From NCBI GenBank assembly GCA_039968605.1, contig JBDVPM010000008.1, positions 1,302,001-1,366,000 on the forward strand: a stretch of DNA of 64,000 nucleotides, written 5' to 3'. The DNA is from Alteripontixanthobacter sp. Lineage in GTDB: Bacteria; Pseudomonadota; Alphaproteobacteria; Sphingomonadales; Sphingomonadaceae. A program made the position numbers and the translations under genes. Shown here piece by piece: positions 19,068 to 28,109 of this stretch (positions are counted from its first letter, which is position 1; every line of letters begins with the position of its first letter). The notes beneath the pieces were generated by a model, which saw nothing but the letters and a program-made list of their open reading frames with translations, did not search any database and was not told the DNA's origin.

Positions 19068-20242
19068 TGGCGTTCTGGGCCTATATGATCCGGTGCGGCG
19101 ATGGGACCTACTACATTGGGCATACCGACGACCTGGAGCGCCGATGGGGTGCGCATCGCGCTGGCGAGATAAAGGGCTATACGAGTAAGCGTCAGCCACT
19201 CGAACTGGTTTGGAATTCCGAATTTGGCACAAGAGTTGAAGCCTTGGAGGCCGAACGAAAGATCAAAGGCTGGTCACGGGCAAAAAAGGAAGCTCTGATT
19301 CGCGGCGATTGGGCAGCAATTCAGCGGCTTGCGAAGCGCGGCAAATCCTTCGAGACGGGTCAGCCTGTGGCTTCCCCTCCTCAGGACGAACGACCTAGCA
19401 GGCTCCCAGCTTCCATCCTCGTTCGTCCTGAGGAGCGAGGACGAAGTCCGAGTATCTCGAAGGATCGCGCGAAACCAGGCATAACCCGCGCACGGAACCC
19501 CATCATCGTCCTCGTCCGCCCGCAACTGGGCGAGAATATCGGCAAGGCTGCGCGGGCGATGCTCAATTTTGGGGTGACCGAGATGCGGCTTGTCGCACCG
19601 CGCGATGGGTGGCCCAATCCGGCCGCCGGTCCCGCAGCGGCCGGCGCGGACCGAGTGCTTGCCGAAGCCAGGGTGTTCGATACGACCGCCGAAGCGGTGG
19701 CCGATTGCAGCCACGTCTATGCGACGACCGTGCGCAAGCGCGAGGATACCAAGCCCGTTGTCACGCCCGAACAGGCTGTCGGCGAAATTGCCGAGGCTCC
19801 GGGGCGCAGCGCGCTGCTGTTCGGGCCGGAACGCTCGGGTCTCGATATACAGGATGTCGCGTTGGCTCGGGCGATTCTGACCGTACCGATCAATCCGCAA
19901 TTCGGTTCGCTCAACCTGGCCCAGGCCGTGCTGGTCTGCGCCTATGAATGGTCGAAGCGCCATGAACTGGCCGTTCCCACCCGCGAGGATGCCCTGCCCC
20001 CGGCTCCGCAGAGCGAACTTGAGGGGTTGATCGGCCACTTCGAAAAGCTGCTCGAACCGAAGGGGTATTTCTTCCCGGAGAACCGGCGCGAAGCGACTAC
20101 GCGAACCTTGCGCAACGTGCTTACCAAGCCAGGCTGGAATCATCTGGAAGTGCGCACCTTGCGCGGGGTGCTGACTCATCTTGCCCGGCCAGATAGGCCG
20201 TTGGTCGATCAACCCCTCGACACGCCCGGGCGGGACGAATAG
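19067..20242 (+). CDS. GIY-YIG endonuclease domain fused to TrmJ-like tRNA methyltransferase
   Basis: A 391-residue fusion. Residues 1-92 are a GIY-YIG domain of the UPF0213 type (YMIRCGDGTYYIGHTDDLERR, then GYTSKRQPLELVW, EALEAERKIKGWSRAKKEALI; cited in parts). Residues about 138-391 are a SPOUT methyltransferase like TrmJ, which 2'-O-methylates tRNA position 32: IIVLVRPQLGENIGKAAR, LLFGPERSGL and ILTVPINPQFGSLNLAQA are the knot motifs. The linker, residues about 94-133, is encoded by a 120-base palindromic interspersed repeat (19346-19465). No ATG, GTG or TTG codon precedes the methyltransferase core after residue 102. An ATA stands where its expected Met would be, so it must be made as a fusion. 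Both domains are normally separate proteins. Confidence 0.85.
   Translation: MAFWAYMIRCGDGTYYIGHTDDLERRWGAHRAGEIKGYTSKRQPLELVWNSEFGTRVEALEAERKIKGWSRAKKEALIRGDWAAIQRLAKRGKSFETGQPVASPPQDERPSRLPASILVRPEERGRSPSISKDRAKPGITRARNPIIVLVRPQLGENIGKAARAMLNFGVTEMRLVAPRDGWPNPAAGPAAAGADRVLAEARVFDTTAEAVADCSHVYATTVRKREDTKPVVTPEQAVGEIAEAPGRSALLFGPERSGLDIQDVALARAILTVPINPQFGSLNLAQAVLVCAYEWSKRHELAVPTREDALPPAPQSELEGLIGHFEKLLEPKGYFFPENRREATTRTLRNVLTKPGWNHLEVRTLRGVLTHLARPDRPLVDQPLDTPGRDE
19346..19465. repeat. Palindromic interspersed repeat inside a coding sequence
   Basis: A 120-base element with a perfect 17-base inverted repeat at its centre (19377-19393 and 19419-19435, loop of 25) and outer ends TCCTTCGAGA and TCTCGAAGGA. 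The right half matches the reverse complement of 35125-35170 at about 42 of 45 bases by hand alignment. It is read in frame as a 40-residue linker of the GIY-YIG/TrmJ fusion. This is the best-preserved copy in the window. Confidence 0.8.
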
Positions 20243-20289
20243 CGGCCCACGCTTCGATTGTCCTAACCACCAGTTATCTGGAAGTTTTC

Positions 20290-20505
20290 ATGTCTATTAC
20301 TGCACCATTGTGGCTCAGCGCGCTGGCGCTCGCATCTACATCGCCCGAGCCATCGCAGCCCGCCGATAATCAGGCCGAAGCCCCCAAACAGGCCAAGGAA
20401 GACCGCAAGATCTGCCGCAGGGTGACCGATGGCATGGGCAGCCGCCGGAAGGTACGCCTTTGCATGACCAAGGAAGAATGGCGCGATTTCAACCGCGGCG
20501 AATAG
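20290..20505 (+). CDS. Small exported protein (Cys-x-Cys-MT-EW type), copy 1
   Basis: A 71-residue protein with a short signal peptide (about 1-20, MSITAPLWLSALALAS), a Pro/Gln/Glu-rich spacer and a compact C-terminus: ICRRVTDGMGSRRKVRLC then MTKEEWRDFNRG. The two cysteines are 16 residues apart and could form a disulphide. The same pattern appears in the next gene. Function is unknown. Confidence 0.6.
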   Translation: MSITAPLWLSALALASTSPEPSQPADNQAEAPKQAKEDRKICRRVTDGMGSRRKVRLCMTKEEWRDFNRGE

Positions 20506-20591
20506 GACCGTGATCGCATATTGCACCCATTCAGGTTCACCAACCATTCACTTGGCAAATCGAATGATCGTGGCAGTTTTGGAGAACGATC

Positions 20592-20921
20592 ATGTCCCTT
20601 ATGCTAGCCGCCGCTATCTCGCTTGTCCCAGTGTCTGCGGATGATCCGCTTTTGGACCTGAAAGAGACCTTTGTATCGGACGTTGCCAAAGCGGCCGCAG
20701 CAAACGACGGGGAGAGCCCGATCTTTTGCCTCAATCTCGATAGACCGAGGCGTGGTATTGCGAATGTCTGCCTCACCCAGACAGAGTGGCAGCGCGTCGA
20801 CGAAGCGGCGAAGAAGAATGCCACGCTTGAATGGAGCCAACGCGTTGCCCGCGATAGCGAATTTCGTGCCGGGCGGTCATATAATGGAAGCCCGGTCGGC
20901 CTGTCATCTTTGAGAAGGTAA
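20592..20921 (+). CDS. Small exported protein (Cys-x-Cys-LT-EW type), copy 2
   Basis: A 109-residue protein with a short hydrophobic leader (about 1-16). Its core, FCLNLDRPRRGIANVC followed by LTQTEWQRVDEA, parallels the previous gene: two cysteines about 14 apart, then (L/M)T-x-x-E-W. It therefore looks like a diverged tandem relative. GGAGA lies 6-10 bases before the ATG. Lower-GC composition than neighbours. Function is unknown; the leader and cysteine pair suggest the periplasm. Confidence 0.6.
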   Translation: MSLMLAAAISLVPVSADDPLLDLKETFVSDVAKAAAANDGESPIFCLNLDRPRRGIANVCLTQTEWQRVDEAAKKNATLEWSQRVARDSEFRAGRSYNGSPVGLSSLRR

Positions 20922-20939
20922 TCGAATTGATACGCGGCG

Positions 20940-21248
20940 TTATTTGCGTAATCGGTCCCACTCGACCATTTCGTAGGCGATAGAGGCTTCCACCAACCTG
21001 TCCCAGATATCCGCGATTTCGGCGCGCGGCAGACCGGCGGCAGCGGCCTTGTCGGCTGCGTGGCGGATCACTGCGGCTTTGCGCGCTTCGTCGCGCACCA
21101 CGTCACGGCTCGGCTTGATACGGGCGGCGGCGCGCATATATCCGAAACGACGAGCCAGCAGCGCGATCAGTTCGCGGTCGGTCTGGTCCACGCCTTCGCG
21201 CACTTCGGTCATATCGGTGCAATCGCCGGGTTGCTTGATCGAATTCAT
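20940..21248 (-). CDS. Chorismate mutase (AroQ type)
   Basis: Converts chorismate to prephenate for phenylalanine and tyrosine synthesis. The 102-residue all-helical protein has the AroQ pattern: 'TEVREGVDQTDRELIALLARRFGYMRAAARIKPSRDVVRDEARKAAVI' (in overlapping parts: Arg17, Asp21, Arg28-type residues of helix 1, Lys near 45, and RDEAR) and ends with 'EASIAYEMVEWDRLR'. Length suits a monofunctional mutase. It is divergent from rpsD with a 236-base gap. No signal peptide, so cytoplasmic. Confidence 0.85.
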   Translation of the reverse strand: MNSIKQPGDCTDMTEVREGVDQTDRELIALLARRFGYMRAAARIKPSRDVVRDEARKAAVIRHAADKAAAAGLPRAEIADIWDRLVEASIAYEMVEWDRLRK

Positions 21249-21402
21249 GCGCGCGCATTGGCGGGTGGAGCGGCGTTTGTCGAGCGGGTTGATCAGGTCG
21301 GTCGAACGGGCGCGGGACGAACTGCGTTGACGGGCGGCGCAATCCTGCTAAGGCGCGCGCTCGCTGAATGATTGGCTCCGCACCCCGGTGAAGCGGTGGC
21401 CA

Positions 21403-21425
21403 CGTCATGGATAATTGCCATGACG
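21403..21425 (+). promoter_or_regulatory. Hairpin in the rpsD leader
   Basis: CGTCATGG at 21403-21410 and CCATGACG at 21418-21425 form a perfect 8-base stem with a 7-base loop, 60-82 bases before the rpsD ATG. S4 autoregulates its own mRNA in other bacteria, so a regulatory leader is possible, but this fold does not match a known S4 site that I can recall. Confidence 0.3.
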
Positions 21426-21484
21426 GTGCGATGCCGGGTTCGATGGCTGCCATTGGGGCGGCCCAGCAAATACAGGAACGACCT

Positions 21485-22099
21485 ATGACGAAGCGTACAA
21501 GCTCGAAGCACAAACTCGACCGGCGGATGGGCGAAAACATCTGGGGTCGCCCCAATTCCCCCGTCAACAAGCGTTCTTACGGCCCCGGCCAGCACGGCCA
21601 GCGCCGCAAGTCCAAAGTATCCGATTTCGGTCTGCAGCTGCGCGCCAAGCAGAAGCTCAAGGGCTATTATGGCGACGTGACCGAGAAGCAGTTCAAGTCC
21701 ACCTACAAGGATGCGAGCCGCATGAAGGGCGATACCGGCCAGAACCTGATCGGCCTGCTGGAACGCCGGCTGGACATGATCGTATACCGCGCCAAGTTCG
21801 CACCGACGATCTTCGCCGCTCGCCAGCTGGTCAGCCACGGCCACATTCAGGTCAATGGCGTGAAGTGCAACATTGCCAGCCGCCGCTGCGATGTGGGCGA
21901 CGTGATCAGCCTGGGCAAGAAGGCACAGGACATGGCGCTGGTAATCGAAGCGCAGAGCCTGCCCGAGCGTGAAATTCCCGATTATGTCGTGCCCGATGGC
22001 ACCGAAAAGGTAAGCTTCACCCGCGTTCCTGCGCTGGACGAAGTGCCCTACCCGGTAACGATGGAACCGAACCTGGTGGTCGAGTTCTACTCGCGCTAA
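21485..22099 (+). CDS. rpsD: 30S ribosomal protein S4
   Basis: Primary 16S rRNA-binding protein that starts assembly of the 30S body. The 204-residue protein begins with the alphaproteobacterial form [21 protein letters not shown], has the N-terminal '[11 protein letters not shown]' and '[10 protein letters not shown]', and contains the S4 RNA-binding domain (about 95-160) with [29 protein letters not shown] and '[11 protein letters not shown]'. Start chosen at 21485 for the conserved N-terminus. It is a stand-alone gene followed by a strong terminator. Confidence 0.98.
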   Translation: MTKRTSSKHKLDRRMGENIWGRPNSPVNKRSYGPGQHGQRRKSKVSDFGLQLRAKQKLKGYYGDVTEKQFKSTYKDASRMKGDTGQNLIGLLERRLDMIVYRAKFAPTIFAARQLVSHGHIQVNGVKCNIASRRCDVGDVISLGKKAQDMALVIEAQSLPEREIPDYVVPDGTEKVSFTRVPALDEVPYPVTMEPNLVVEFYSR

Positions 22100-22123
22100 T
22101 CCGCGCCGATACTCGGTACCAAT

Positions 22124-22151
22124 AAGGGCGGCCTCGCGGGGCCGCCCTTTT
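22124..22151 (+). terminator. Rho-independent terminator of rpsD
   Basis: Stem AAGGGCGGCC / GGCCGCCCTT (22124-22133 and 22140-22149) with a 6-base loop, continuing into TTTT. It lies 25 bases after the rpsD stop and just before the convergent M50 peptidase gene ends, so it may act on both strands (the A-rich 5' side gives a short U run in reverse). Confidence 0.9.
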
Positions 22152-22159
22152 CGTATGTG

Positions 22160-22879
22160 CTATGGCTGCAGGGCGTAGCGAAAGGCGCGCCACAGCATGA
22201 TTGCGGTGAGCGCCGTGATCGCCGCACCCCAGAACCAGTATGGCAGCAGCAGCACATCGGCGATGGCCTGCGTGTCGGACCTTTGCGGTACCCCGCCGAT
22301 CCGTCCGCCCTGGCTGAACAGATAGCCGAGATGCTGATACATGCTCACCGCCGCCTGCACGCCGAGCACTTGCAGGACAAGACGCTGCGTTTCTGCACCT
22401 GCTCGCACAGCTATCCCCAGGATCACCAGACCCGCCGGAACCAGCACCAGCCAGCCGGTAAGCGAGCGTACCCAGATCAGCGTTGAAAGGAGCAATGCGG
22501 CGCCCAGAATACCCAGCGCCCAGTGCGTACCGCGCTCGCGCCGCGACGCCATGATCAGCCCCGCCCCCGCAAGCGCCGGCCCGACCGGTCCAGCCACCGC
22601 CACCAATGCAGCGGCAAGCCGCGACCCCTCCAGCGGCACCAGCGACAACGCAACGCCGGACCCGTCCGGATAAATCTCCAGCCGCTGGAAATCATACCCC
22701 ACAGCCATCGCCGCAAGCCCGTGACCCATTTCATGAAACCACGTCGCCAGAATGGTGAATGGGTACAGCATCAGGCTGCCCCAGGCGGTCTGCCACATCA
22801 TTACCGAAGCGAAGGCGATGATGCCGAGCAAGGCTATTCGCTTGCGCTGTTCTTCATGCGCCAGCGTGCGGTAGGTCAT
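22160..22879 (-). CDS. M50 family membrane metallopeptidase-like protein
   Basis: A 239-residue polytopic membrane protein with about six hydrophobic segments. The zinc motif HEMGH (His49, Glu50, His53) sits in the second segment, preceded by ATWF, and a Gly/Pro segment [13 protein letters not shown] follows near residue 95, a pattern of M50B-type intramembrane peptidases. The expected distal Asp in an NPDG or similar motif is not obvious, although 'YPDGSG' lies near 70. It overlaps the end of tgt by four bases (ATGA) and is the last gene of the minus-strand run. Substrate is unknown. Confidence 0.8.
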   Translation of the reverse strand: MTYRTLAHEEQRKRIALLGIIAFASVMMWQTAWGSLMLYPFTILATWFHEMGHGLAAMAVGYDFQRLEIYPDGSGVALSLVPLEGSRLAAALVAVAGPVGPALAGAGLIMASRRERGTHWALGILGAALLLSTLIWVRSLTGWLVLVPAGLVILGIAVRAGAETQRLVLQVLGVQAAVSMYQHLGYLFSQGGRIGGVPQRSDTQAIADVLLLPYWFWGAAITALTAIMLWRAFRYALQP

Positions 22880-24006
22880 GCGGTGAGGTAATCCGAGCGG
22901 AAGCGGGCGGCGAAGGCGGCAAATCCACCATCGGTAATGGCGCTGCGCATCGCGGCCATCAACTGCGCGTAGAAAGACAGATTATGTTCGGTCACCAGCA
23001 TCGCGCCCAATATCTCACCGGATTTCTGCAAATGGTGAAGATAGGCGCAGCTATATTCCGCGCAAGTCGGGCAAATGCAACGCTCGTCCAGCGGCCCGGT
23101 ATCCTCGGCAAACCGCGCATTGCGCAAATTGAGCGGGCCGTTCCAGGTGAAAGCCTGTCCGTTACGCCCCGAACGGGTGGGCAGGACGCAATCGAACATG
23201 TCGATCCCGCGTTCCACCGCGCCCACCAGATCGTCCGGCTTGCCCACTCCCATCAGATATCGCGGCGCATCTTCGGGCAGCTGGGCGGGCGCGAAATCGA
23301 GCGTGGCGAACATCGCCTCCTGCCCCTCGCCCACGGCAAGCCCGCCAACCGCATAGCCATCGAAACCGATCGCGCGCAGCGCTTCGGCAGAGCGGCCACG
23401 CAGCCCTTCGTCCAAGGCGCCTTGCTGGATGCCGAACAAAGCCGCCCCCGCCGCATGCTCGCCGCCCGCATCGAAGGCATCGCGGCTGCGCTGCGCCCAG
23501 CGCATGGACAGCTCCATCGACGCCTCGATCTCCGTCAGCGGCTGGTCGGCGCGGGGACATTCATCGAAGGCCATCACGATATCGCTGCCCAACAGCCGCT
23601 GGATTTCCATGCTGCGTTCGGGGGTGAGCATGTGTTTGCTGCCGTCGATATGGCTGCGGAATTCCACCCCCCGTTCGGTCAGCTTGCGCAAGTCGGACAG
23701 GCTCATCACCTGATAGCCGCCGCTATCGGTCAGGATCGGGCGATCCCAGTTCATGAAGCGGTGCAACCCGCCCAGCTTTGCCACCCGCTCCGCACCGGGG
23801 CGCAGCATCAGATGATAGGTGTTGCCCAGAATGATGTCCGCCCCGGTCGCTCGCACCGCCTCCGGTTTCATCGCCTTGACCGTGGCGGCGGTGCCCACCG
23901 GCATGAAGGCGGGCGTGCGAATCTCGCCGCGCCGCATGGCGATGCGCCCGGTACGCGCCTTGCCGTCGGTGGCGGAGACTTCGAAGGAAAAACGGGGGGT
24001 GGTCAT
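22876..24006 (-). CDS. tgt: Queuine tRNA-ribosyltransferase (TGT)
   Basis: TGT swaps guanine 34 for preQ1 in GUN-anticodon tRNAs, the insertion step of queuosine synthesis. The 376-residue protein has '[34 protein letters not shown]' in the N-terminal barrel, the catalytic Asp segment [10 protein letters not shown] near residue 90, [10 protein letters not shown] near 145, '[10 protein letters not shown]', [28 protein letters not shown] (in parts) with the second catalytic Asp, and the zinc site CICPTC...CAYLHH near 310-325. Length is normal. queA, the next pathway enzyme, is 3 kb upstream on the same strand. Confidence 0.97.
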   Translation of the reverse strand: MTTPRFSFEVSATDGKARTGRIAMRRGEIRTPAFMPVGTAATVKAMKPEAVRATGADIILGNTYHLMLRPGAERVAKLGGLHRFMNWDRPILTDSGGYQVMSLSDLRKLTERGVEFRSHIDGSKHMLTPERSMEIQRLLGSDIVMAFDECPRADQPLTEIEASMELSMRWAQRSRDAFDAGGEHAAGAALFGIQQGALDEGLRGRSAEALRAIGFDGYAVGGLAVGEGQEAMFATLDFAPAQLPEDAPRYLMGVGKPDDLVGAVERGIDMFDCVLPTRSGRNGQAFTWNGPLNLRNARFAEDTGPLDERCICPTCAEYSCAYLHHLQKSGEILGAMLVTEHNLSFYAQLMAAMRSAITDGGFAAFAARFRSDYLTA

Positions 24007-24116
24007 ATGCGCAGCCCCTTACCCTTTCAGCCCAAGCGAAGTCGAGCCACTGCAGCGAGTTTGCCTTGGAAGAAGGGGGATGGCTCCGCTCCGAACGAGG
24101 CACGCGAAGGGCCGGT

Positions 24117-25046
24117 TCAGAAGCCGTAGATCAGCGTAAAGCGGCTCAGCGTATCGGTCGAGACGGCCCCTGCCGGCGGGTCGCTGTCATATTCCACGCC
24201 GTAGGACAGCCGCGCGCGCAAGCCTGCGCCCAGCCCTGCCTCCAGTCCGGTGAGCGAGGTCAGCGTGACATTTCCGCTGTCCAGAAAGGCGTCGGCCTCC
24301 TGCTTCAGTGCGATGCGCTCGGCGATTTGCCAGCCTGCGTCGAGCCCGGCGAAGGCGGAAATGGAGCCGTCGCTGGTGCCGTCCACAAATTCGGTCCGGC
24401 GATAGGCGGGTCCCGCCTCCACGGTCAGTTCGATGGTTTCGGTGTCGATTACCCGGTAACCGGCCCCGACCGAGCCGGAATAGCGCGCCGAAAATCCCTG
24501 GAACCGGTCGCGTTCATATTGCGCAAGACCGTAGGCGAAGAATACGGGCGAGAGGTTATAGCGCGGCTGGTAGGCGGCGAGATATTGCTCTTTCGTGGTC
24601 ACGCCATTGCTGCGTTGATAATCGGCCCGAGCGCGGATGCGGTGTTCCCAATCGATGCCTTCGCGCGCCAGTTTCAATCCGGCGGTGAGCCCGGTGTTGG
24701 AGCTGTTGCCGGAGGAACGCGCCGCGCCGATTTCGCCCTCGCCCGACCAGTTTTCGAAGAAACTGGCCCCGCGAATCGCCTCCTGCTTGGCGGCGGTTTC
24801 CCGCGCGGCGAGCTGGCGTTGCTCGGTCTCGAAAGCCTGTTCCAGCGTGTCGATTTCGGCAGTGTCGTCCGGATTGGTCGCACGGGCGATTTCGGCCACC
24901 GTGGCGACTTTTTGCGCGTCGCCGGTGGCAATCGCAGCCTCCAGCATATCGCGCACCGGCTGCGGCAATTGGGCATGGGCGGGAACGGCGGCGGCGAGCA
25001 GCAGCGCGGGCAGCGCGCGGCTGGCGATAGAACTGAAACAAGGCAT
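24117..25046 (-). CDS. DUF481 domain-containing outer-membrane protein
   Basis: A 309-residue exported protein with a signal peptide (about 1-25, ending AVPAHAQ), an N-terminal helical region (about 30-85) and a C-terminal DUF481 beta-rich domain (about 95-309) beginning 'WSGEGEIGAARSSGNSSNTGLTAGLKL', the typical start of this family ('xGxxSxGNTxxxxxxxxxxl'). The alternating pattern and terminal Phe ('TLIYGF') suggest an outer-membrane barrel of the YdiY type. Function is not established. It lies between tgt and the ABC exporter on the same strand. Confidence 0.85.
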   Translation of the reverse strand: MPCFSSIASRALPALLLAAAVPAHAQLPQPVRDMLEAAIATGDAQKVATVAEIARATNPDDTAEIDTLEQAFETEQRQLAARETAAKQEAIRGASFFENWSGEGEIGAARSSGNSSNTGLTAGLKLAREGIDWEHRIRARADYQRSNGVTTKEQYLAAYQPRYNLSPVFFAYGLAQYERDRFQGFSARYSGSVGAGYRVIDTETIELTVEAGPAYRRTEFVDGTSDGSISAFAGLDAGWQIAERIALKQEADAFLDSGNVTLTSLTGLEAGLGAGLRARLSYGVEYDSDPPAGAVSTDTLSRFTLIYGF

Positions 25047-25113
25047 GGGCGCGCGCCTAGCGGCAGATCGCCCGCGCCGCCACCCCGCGTGTCAGCTGGC
25101 CATCATCCGTGCA

Positions 25114-25884
25114 TCAACTGCGCAGCCGCCAGCCGGTCCTGAAGATCCACCAGATGATGCCGACGCAAACTGCGAGGAAAGCCACCGTAAGCCCGAACGA
25201 CACCCCGATGCTGACATCCGAAGTGCCGTAAAACGTCCAGCGCAATCCGTTCACCAGAAACACGATCGGGTTCACCAGCGCCACATCGCGCCAGATACCG
25301 GGCAACATGTCGATCGAATAGAATGTCCCGCCTAGAAATGTAAGCGGCATCAGGATCAGCGTTGGAATGATGCCCAGCTTCTCGAAACTGTCCGCCCACA
25401 CGCCCAGGATAAAACCGAGCAGCGAGAAGCTGGCCGAAATCAGGATGATAAAGCCGATCGCCAGCAAGGGATGCCGGATCTCGTAATCCACGAACAGCGT
25501 GGCGGTGGCGAGGATGATCGCCGCCAGGATCAGCGACTTGGTCGCCGCCGCGCCGACAAACCCGGCCAGCGTTTCGGCCACGCCCACCGGAGCCGACAGC
25601 AATTCGTAGATCGTGCCGGTGAAGCGCGGCATGTAGATGCCGAAACTGGCGTTGGAGGTGCTCTCACCCAGCAGCGTCAGCAGCAGCAGGCCGGGCACGA
25701 TGAAGGCGGCATAATCCACCCCGCCCATTTCGGGCATCCGCTCGCCAATCGCCGATCCGAACACGATGAAATACAGCGCGGTGGTGAGCACCGGGGCCAG
25801 GATCGATTGCAACGCGGTGCGCAGCGCGCGCATAACCTCGCGCTTGTAGATCGACCAGGCGGAGCGGAAGTTGAAGCCGATCAT
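25114..25884 (-). CDS. ABC-2 type transporter permease
   Basis: A 256-residue inner-membrane protein with about six transmembrane segments and the ABC-2 layout: an N-terminal 'SAWSIYKREVMRALRT' cytoplasmic helix, 'GSAIGERMPEMGGVDYAAFIVPGLLLLTLL' (in parts), and the conserved periplasmic loop 'FLGGTFYSIDMLPGIWRDVALVNPIVFLVNGLRW' (in parts) near 185-225. This matches the YadH/NodJ export permease group. The start overlaps the ATPase gene end by four bases, so the two form one exporter. Substrate is unknown. Confidence 0.9.
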   Translation of the reverse strand: MIGFNFRSAWSIYKREVMRALRTALQSILAPVLTTALYFIVFGSAIGERMPEMGGVDYAAFIVPGLLLLTLLGESTSNASFGIYMPRFTGTIYELLSAPVGVAETLAGFVGAAATKSLILAAIILATATLFVDYEIRHPLLAIGFIILISASFSLLGFILGVWADSFEKLGIIPTLILMPLTFLGGTFYSIDMLPGIWRDVALVNPIVFLVNGLRWTFYGTSDVSIGVSFGLTVAFLAVCVGIIWWIFRTGWRLRS

Positions 25885-26831
25885 CGCCCACCTCCCGCCT
25901 GTGCGCCGTTTTCGACCAAATCGACGAAAATATCTTCCAGCGAGGAATCGGTGATCTCGATACCGATATAGTCGATATCGGCGCGGGTCAGCGCCTTGGT
26001 CAGCTCGGCCACTTCGGCCTTGCCCTTGCCCGTCCCGTCACCGCCGCGATAGCAAAGCGAGCGGCCGCCTCCTTCGATCTGTACCGGAAAGGCGGCGATG
26101 CTGGGCGGCAAAGCGGCAATCGGTTCGCTCAGCTCGATATGAGCCTCGGTCCGGCCGAGCCGCGCCATCATCGCGGCCTTGTCATCCACCATCAGGATGC
26201 GCCCCTTCGAGATGATCCCCACGCGGTCGGCCATCTCTTCGGCCTCCTCGATATAATGGGTGGTCAGGATCACCGTGACCCCGCGCGCGCGCATCGCATC
26301 GATCTGTGTCCACATTGCGCGGCGCAGTTCCACATCGACGCCAGCGGTCGGCTCGTCCAGAAACAGCAGATCGGGCTCGTGCGCCATCGCTTTGGCAATC
26401 AGCACGCGACGTTTCATTCCGCCCGAGAGCGCGCGGATCTGCTCGTCCTTCTTGTCCCACAGGCTGAGCGCGCGAAGGATTTCCTCGATCCGCGCCTTGT
26501 CGGGCGGCAATCCGAACAGCCCGCGCGAATAGCTGACCGCGCGCTCGACCTGCTCGAACATATCGGTGCTGAGTTCCTGCGGCACCAGACCGATCCGCCG
26601 CCGTGCATCGCGCCAATTATGCGAAAGGTCGCTGCCGAACGCCTCGATCCTGCCGGAGGTCGGCCGCACCAGCCCGCACACCGCCCCGATCAGCGTGGTC
26701 TTGCCCGCCCCATTGGGGCCGAGCAGCGCAAAAATCTCGCCCGGCAGGATATCCAGATCGACATTGTCGAGGGCGGTCAGGCCGCCGGGATAGGTCTTCG
26801 TCAGGCCGCGCAGGGAAAGGATGGGATCCAT
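25881..26831 (-). CDS. ABC transporter ATP-binding protein
   Basis: A 316-residue ATPase. Walker A LLGPNGAGKTTLIG is near residue 40, the Q-loop 'GLVPQE' follows, the signature is 'LSGGMKRRVLIAKAM' near 140, Walker B is 'LLFLDEPTAGVD' near 160, and the switch His is in TTHYIEEAEEMADR near 195. The C-terminal 90 residues form the extra domain seen in YadG/NodI-type exporters. The start at 26831 (MDPILSLRGLTKTYPGG) is preferred; an in-frame ATG 36 bases upstream would add an unlikely extension. Paired with the downstream permease. Confidence 0.93.
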   Translation of the reverse strand: MDPILSLRGLTKTYPGGLTALDNVDLDILPGEIFALLGPNGAGKTTLIGAVCGLVRPTSGRIEAFGSDLSHNWRDARRRIGLVPQELSTDMFEQVERAVSYSRGLFGLPPDKARIEEILRALSLWDKKDEQIRALSGGMKRRVLIAKAMAHEPDLLFLDEPTAGVDVELRRAMWTQIDAMRARGVTVILTTHYIEEAEEMADRVGIISKGRILMVDDKAAMMARLGRTEAHIELSEPIAALPPSIAAFPVQIEGGGRSLCYRGGDGTGKGKAEVAELTKALTRADIDYIGIEITDSSLEDIFVDLVENGAQAGGGR

Positions 26832-26946
26832 GCGCGCGAGTTGTGGCACGGCGCGGGGGGATTGCAAGCGGTGGGGAGAAGATGTGGAGTTTGTTGCCCC
26901 TCATCCAAGCTACGGTAGCCGCTTCGCGGACGACCTTCGTTATCCC

Positions 26947-27987
26947 TTACGGTATCAGCAGCGACGAATCGCCATAGCTGTAAAAGCGATACCCCCCGGC
27001 AATCGCATGTTCGTAAGCCGCGACCATCCGCTCACGGCCCATCAGCGCGCTAACCAGCATGAACAAAGTGCTTTTCGGCAAATGGAAATTCGTCATCAAA
27101 CCATCCACCGCGCGGAATTCGTAACCCGGCGTGATGAAGATCGCCGTGTCGCCTTCGAAGGGCTGGATCGTGCCGTCCGCATCGGCAGCGCTTTCCAGCA
27201 GGCGCAGGCTGGTGGTGCCGACAGCGATTACCCGATTGCCCGCAGCGCGCGCAGTGTTGAGCCGGGCGGCGGTGGCGGCATCTATCGTGCCCCATTCGGC
27301 GTGCATCCGGTGCTCGTTCGTATCATCCACCTTGACGGGCTGGAACGTGCCCGCGCCGACATGCAAGGTAAGCGTCTCGCGCTCCACCCCCGCCTTGTCC
27401 AGCGCGGCGAGCAATTTGGGCGTAAAATGGAGCGCAGCGGTGGGCGCGGCCACCGCACCGTCCTTTTCGGCAAAAATCGTCTGGTAATCGGCCTTGTCGC
27501 GCTCGTCAGTCGGGCGCTTGCCTGCGATATAGGGGGGCAAGGGCATGGTTCCGGCGCGTTCCAGCAGCGTTTCGACGGGTTCCTCGCCGGGAAAGAACAA
27601 GGTCCAGCTGCCATCGTCCAACCGGGCCTCCGCGACGGCGGTCACCTCGTTGGGGAAAGCGATCCGCTCGCCCTCGCGCAGCCGCCTGGCGTTTTTCACG
27701 AAGGCCTGCCAGCGGCGCAGATCGATCCGCTTGTGCAATGTCGCGCCAATCTGTGCGGTATTGCCTTCGCGGGTGCGGACACCCTCCAGCCGGGCGGGAA
27801 TGACGCGGGTATCGTTAAACACCAGTACGTCACCCGCGCGCAATTCGCCCGGCAAATCGCGCACTGTGGCATCGCGGAACGGCGTGTCGCCCTTTGCCAC
27901 CAGCATCCGCGCGTCATGGCGCGGCGATACCGGGCGCAAGGCGATCAGCTCTTGCGGGAGGTCGAAATCGAACAGGTCAACGCGCAT
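26947..27987 (-). CDS. queA: S-adenosylmethionine:tRNA ribosyltransferase-isomerase
   Basis: QueA transfers and rearranges the ribosyl group of SAM onto preQ1-34 tRNA to give epoxyqueuosine. The 346-residue protein starts [19 protein letters not shown] and contains RDARMLV-type (here [10 protein letters not shown]), [14 protein letters not shown], '[10 protein letters not shown]', '[27 protein letters not shown]' (in parts), '[13 protein letters not shown]' and the ending '[14 protein letters not shown]', all QueA hallmarks. Length is normal. tgt lies downstream on the same strand, consistent with the shared pathway. Confidence 0.98.
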   Translation of the reverse strand: MRVDLFDFDLPQELIALRPVSPRHDARMLVAKGDTPFRDATVRDLPGELRAGDVLVFNDTRVIPARLEGVRTREGNTAQIGATLHKRIDLRRWQAFVKNARRLREGERIAFPNEVTAVAEARLDDGSWTLFFPGEEPVETLLERAGTMPLPPYIAGKRPTDERDKADYQTIFAEKDGAVAAPTAALHFTPKLLAALDKAGVERETLTLHVGAGTFQPVKVDDTNEHRMHAEWGTIDAATAARLNTARAAGNRVIAVGTTSLRLLESAADADGTIQPFEGDTAIFITPGYEFRAVDGLMTNFHLPKSTLFMLVSALMGRERMVAAYEHAIAGGYRFYSYGDSSLLIP

Positions 27988-28109
27988 GGGGAGGCTCTAG
28001 CCGACTCTGGCGGCCGGGGAATTGTTGTTTCGGAAATTCCGGTTTGTTGAGCGCCGTCGCGCGCCCCGCGTCCTTGGGCCGTGCCAGACCTCGCCCCGAC
28101 AAACGAAAC

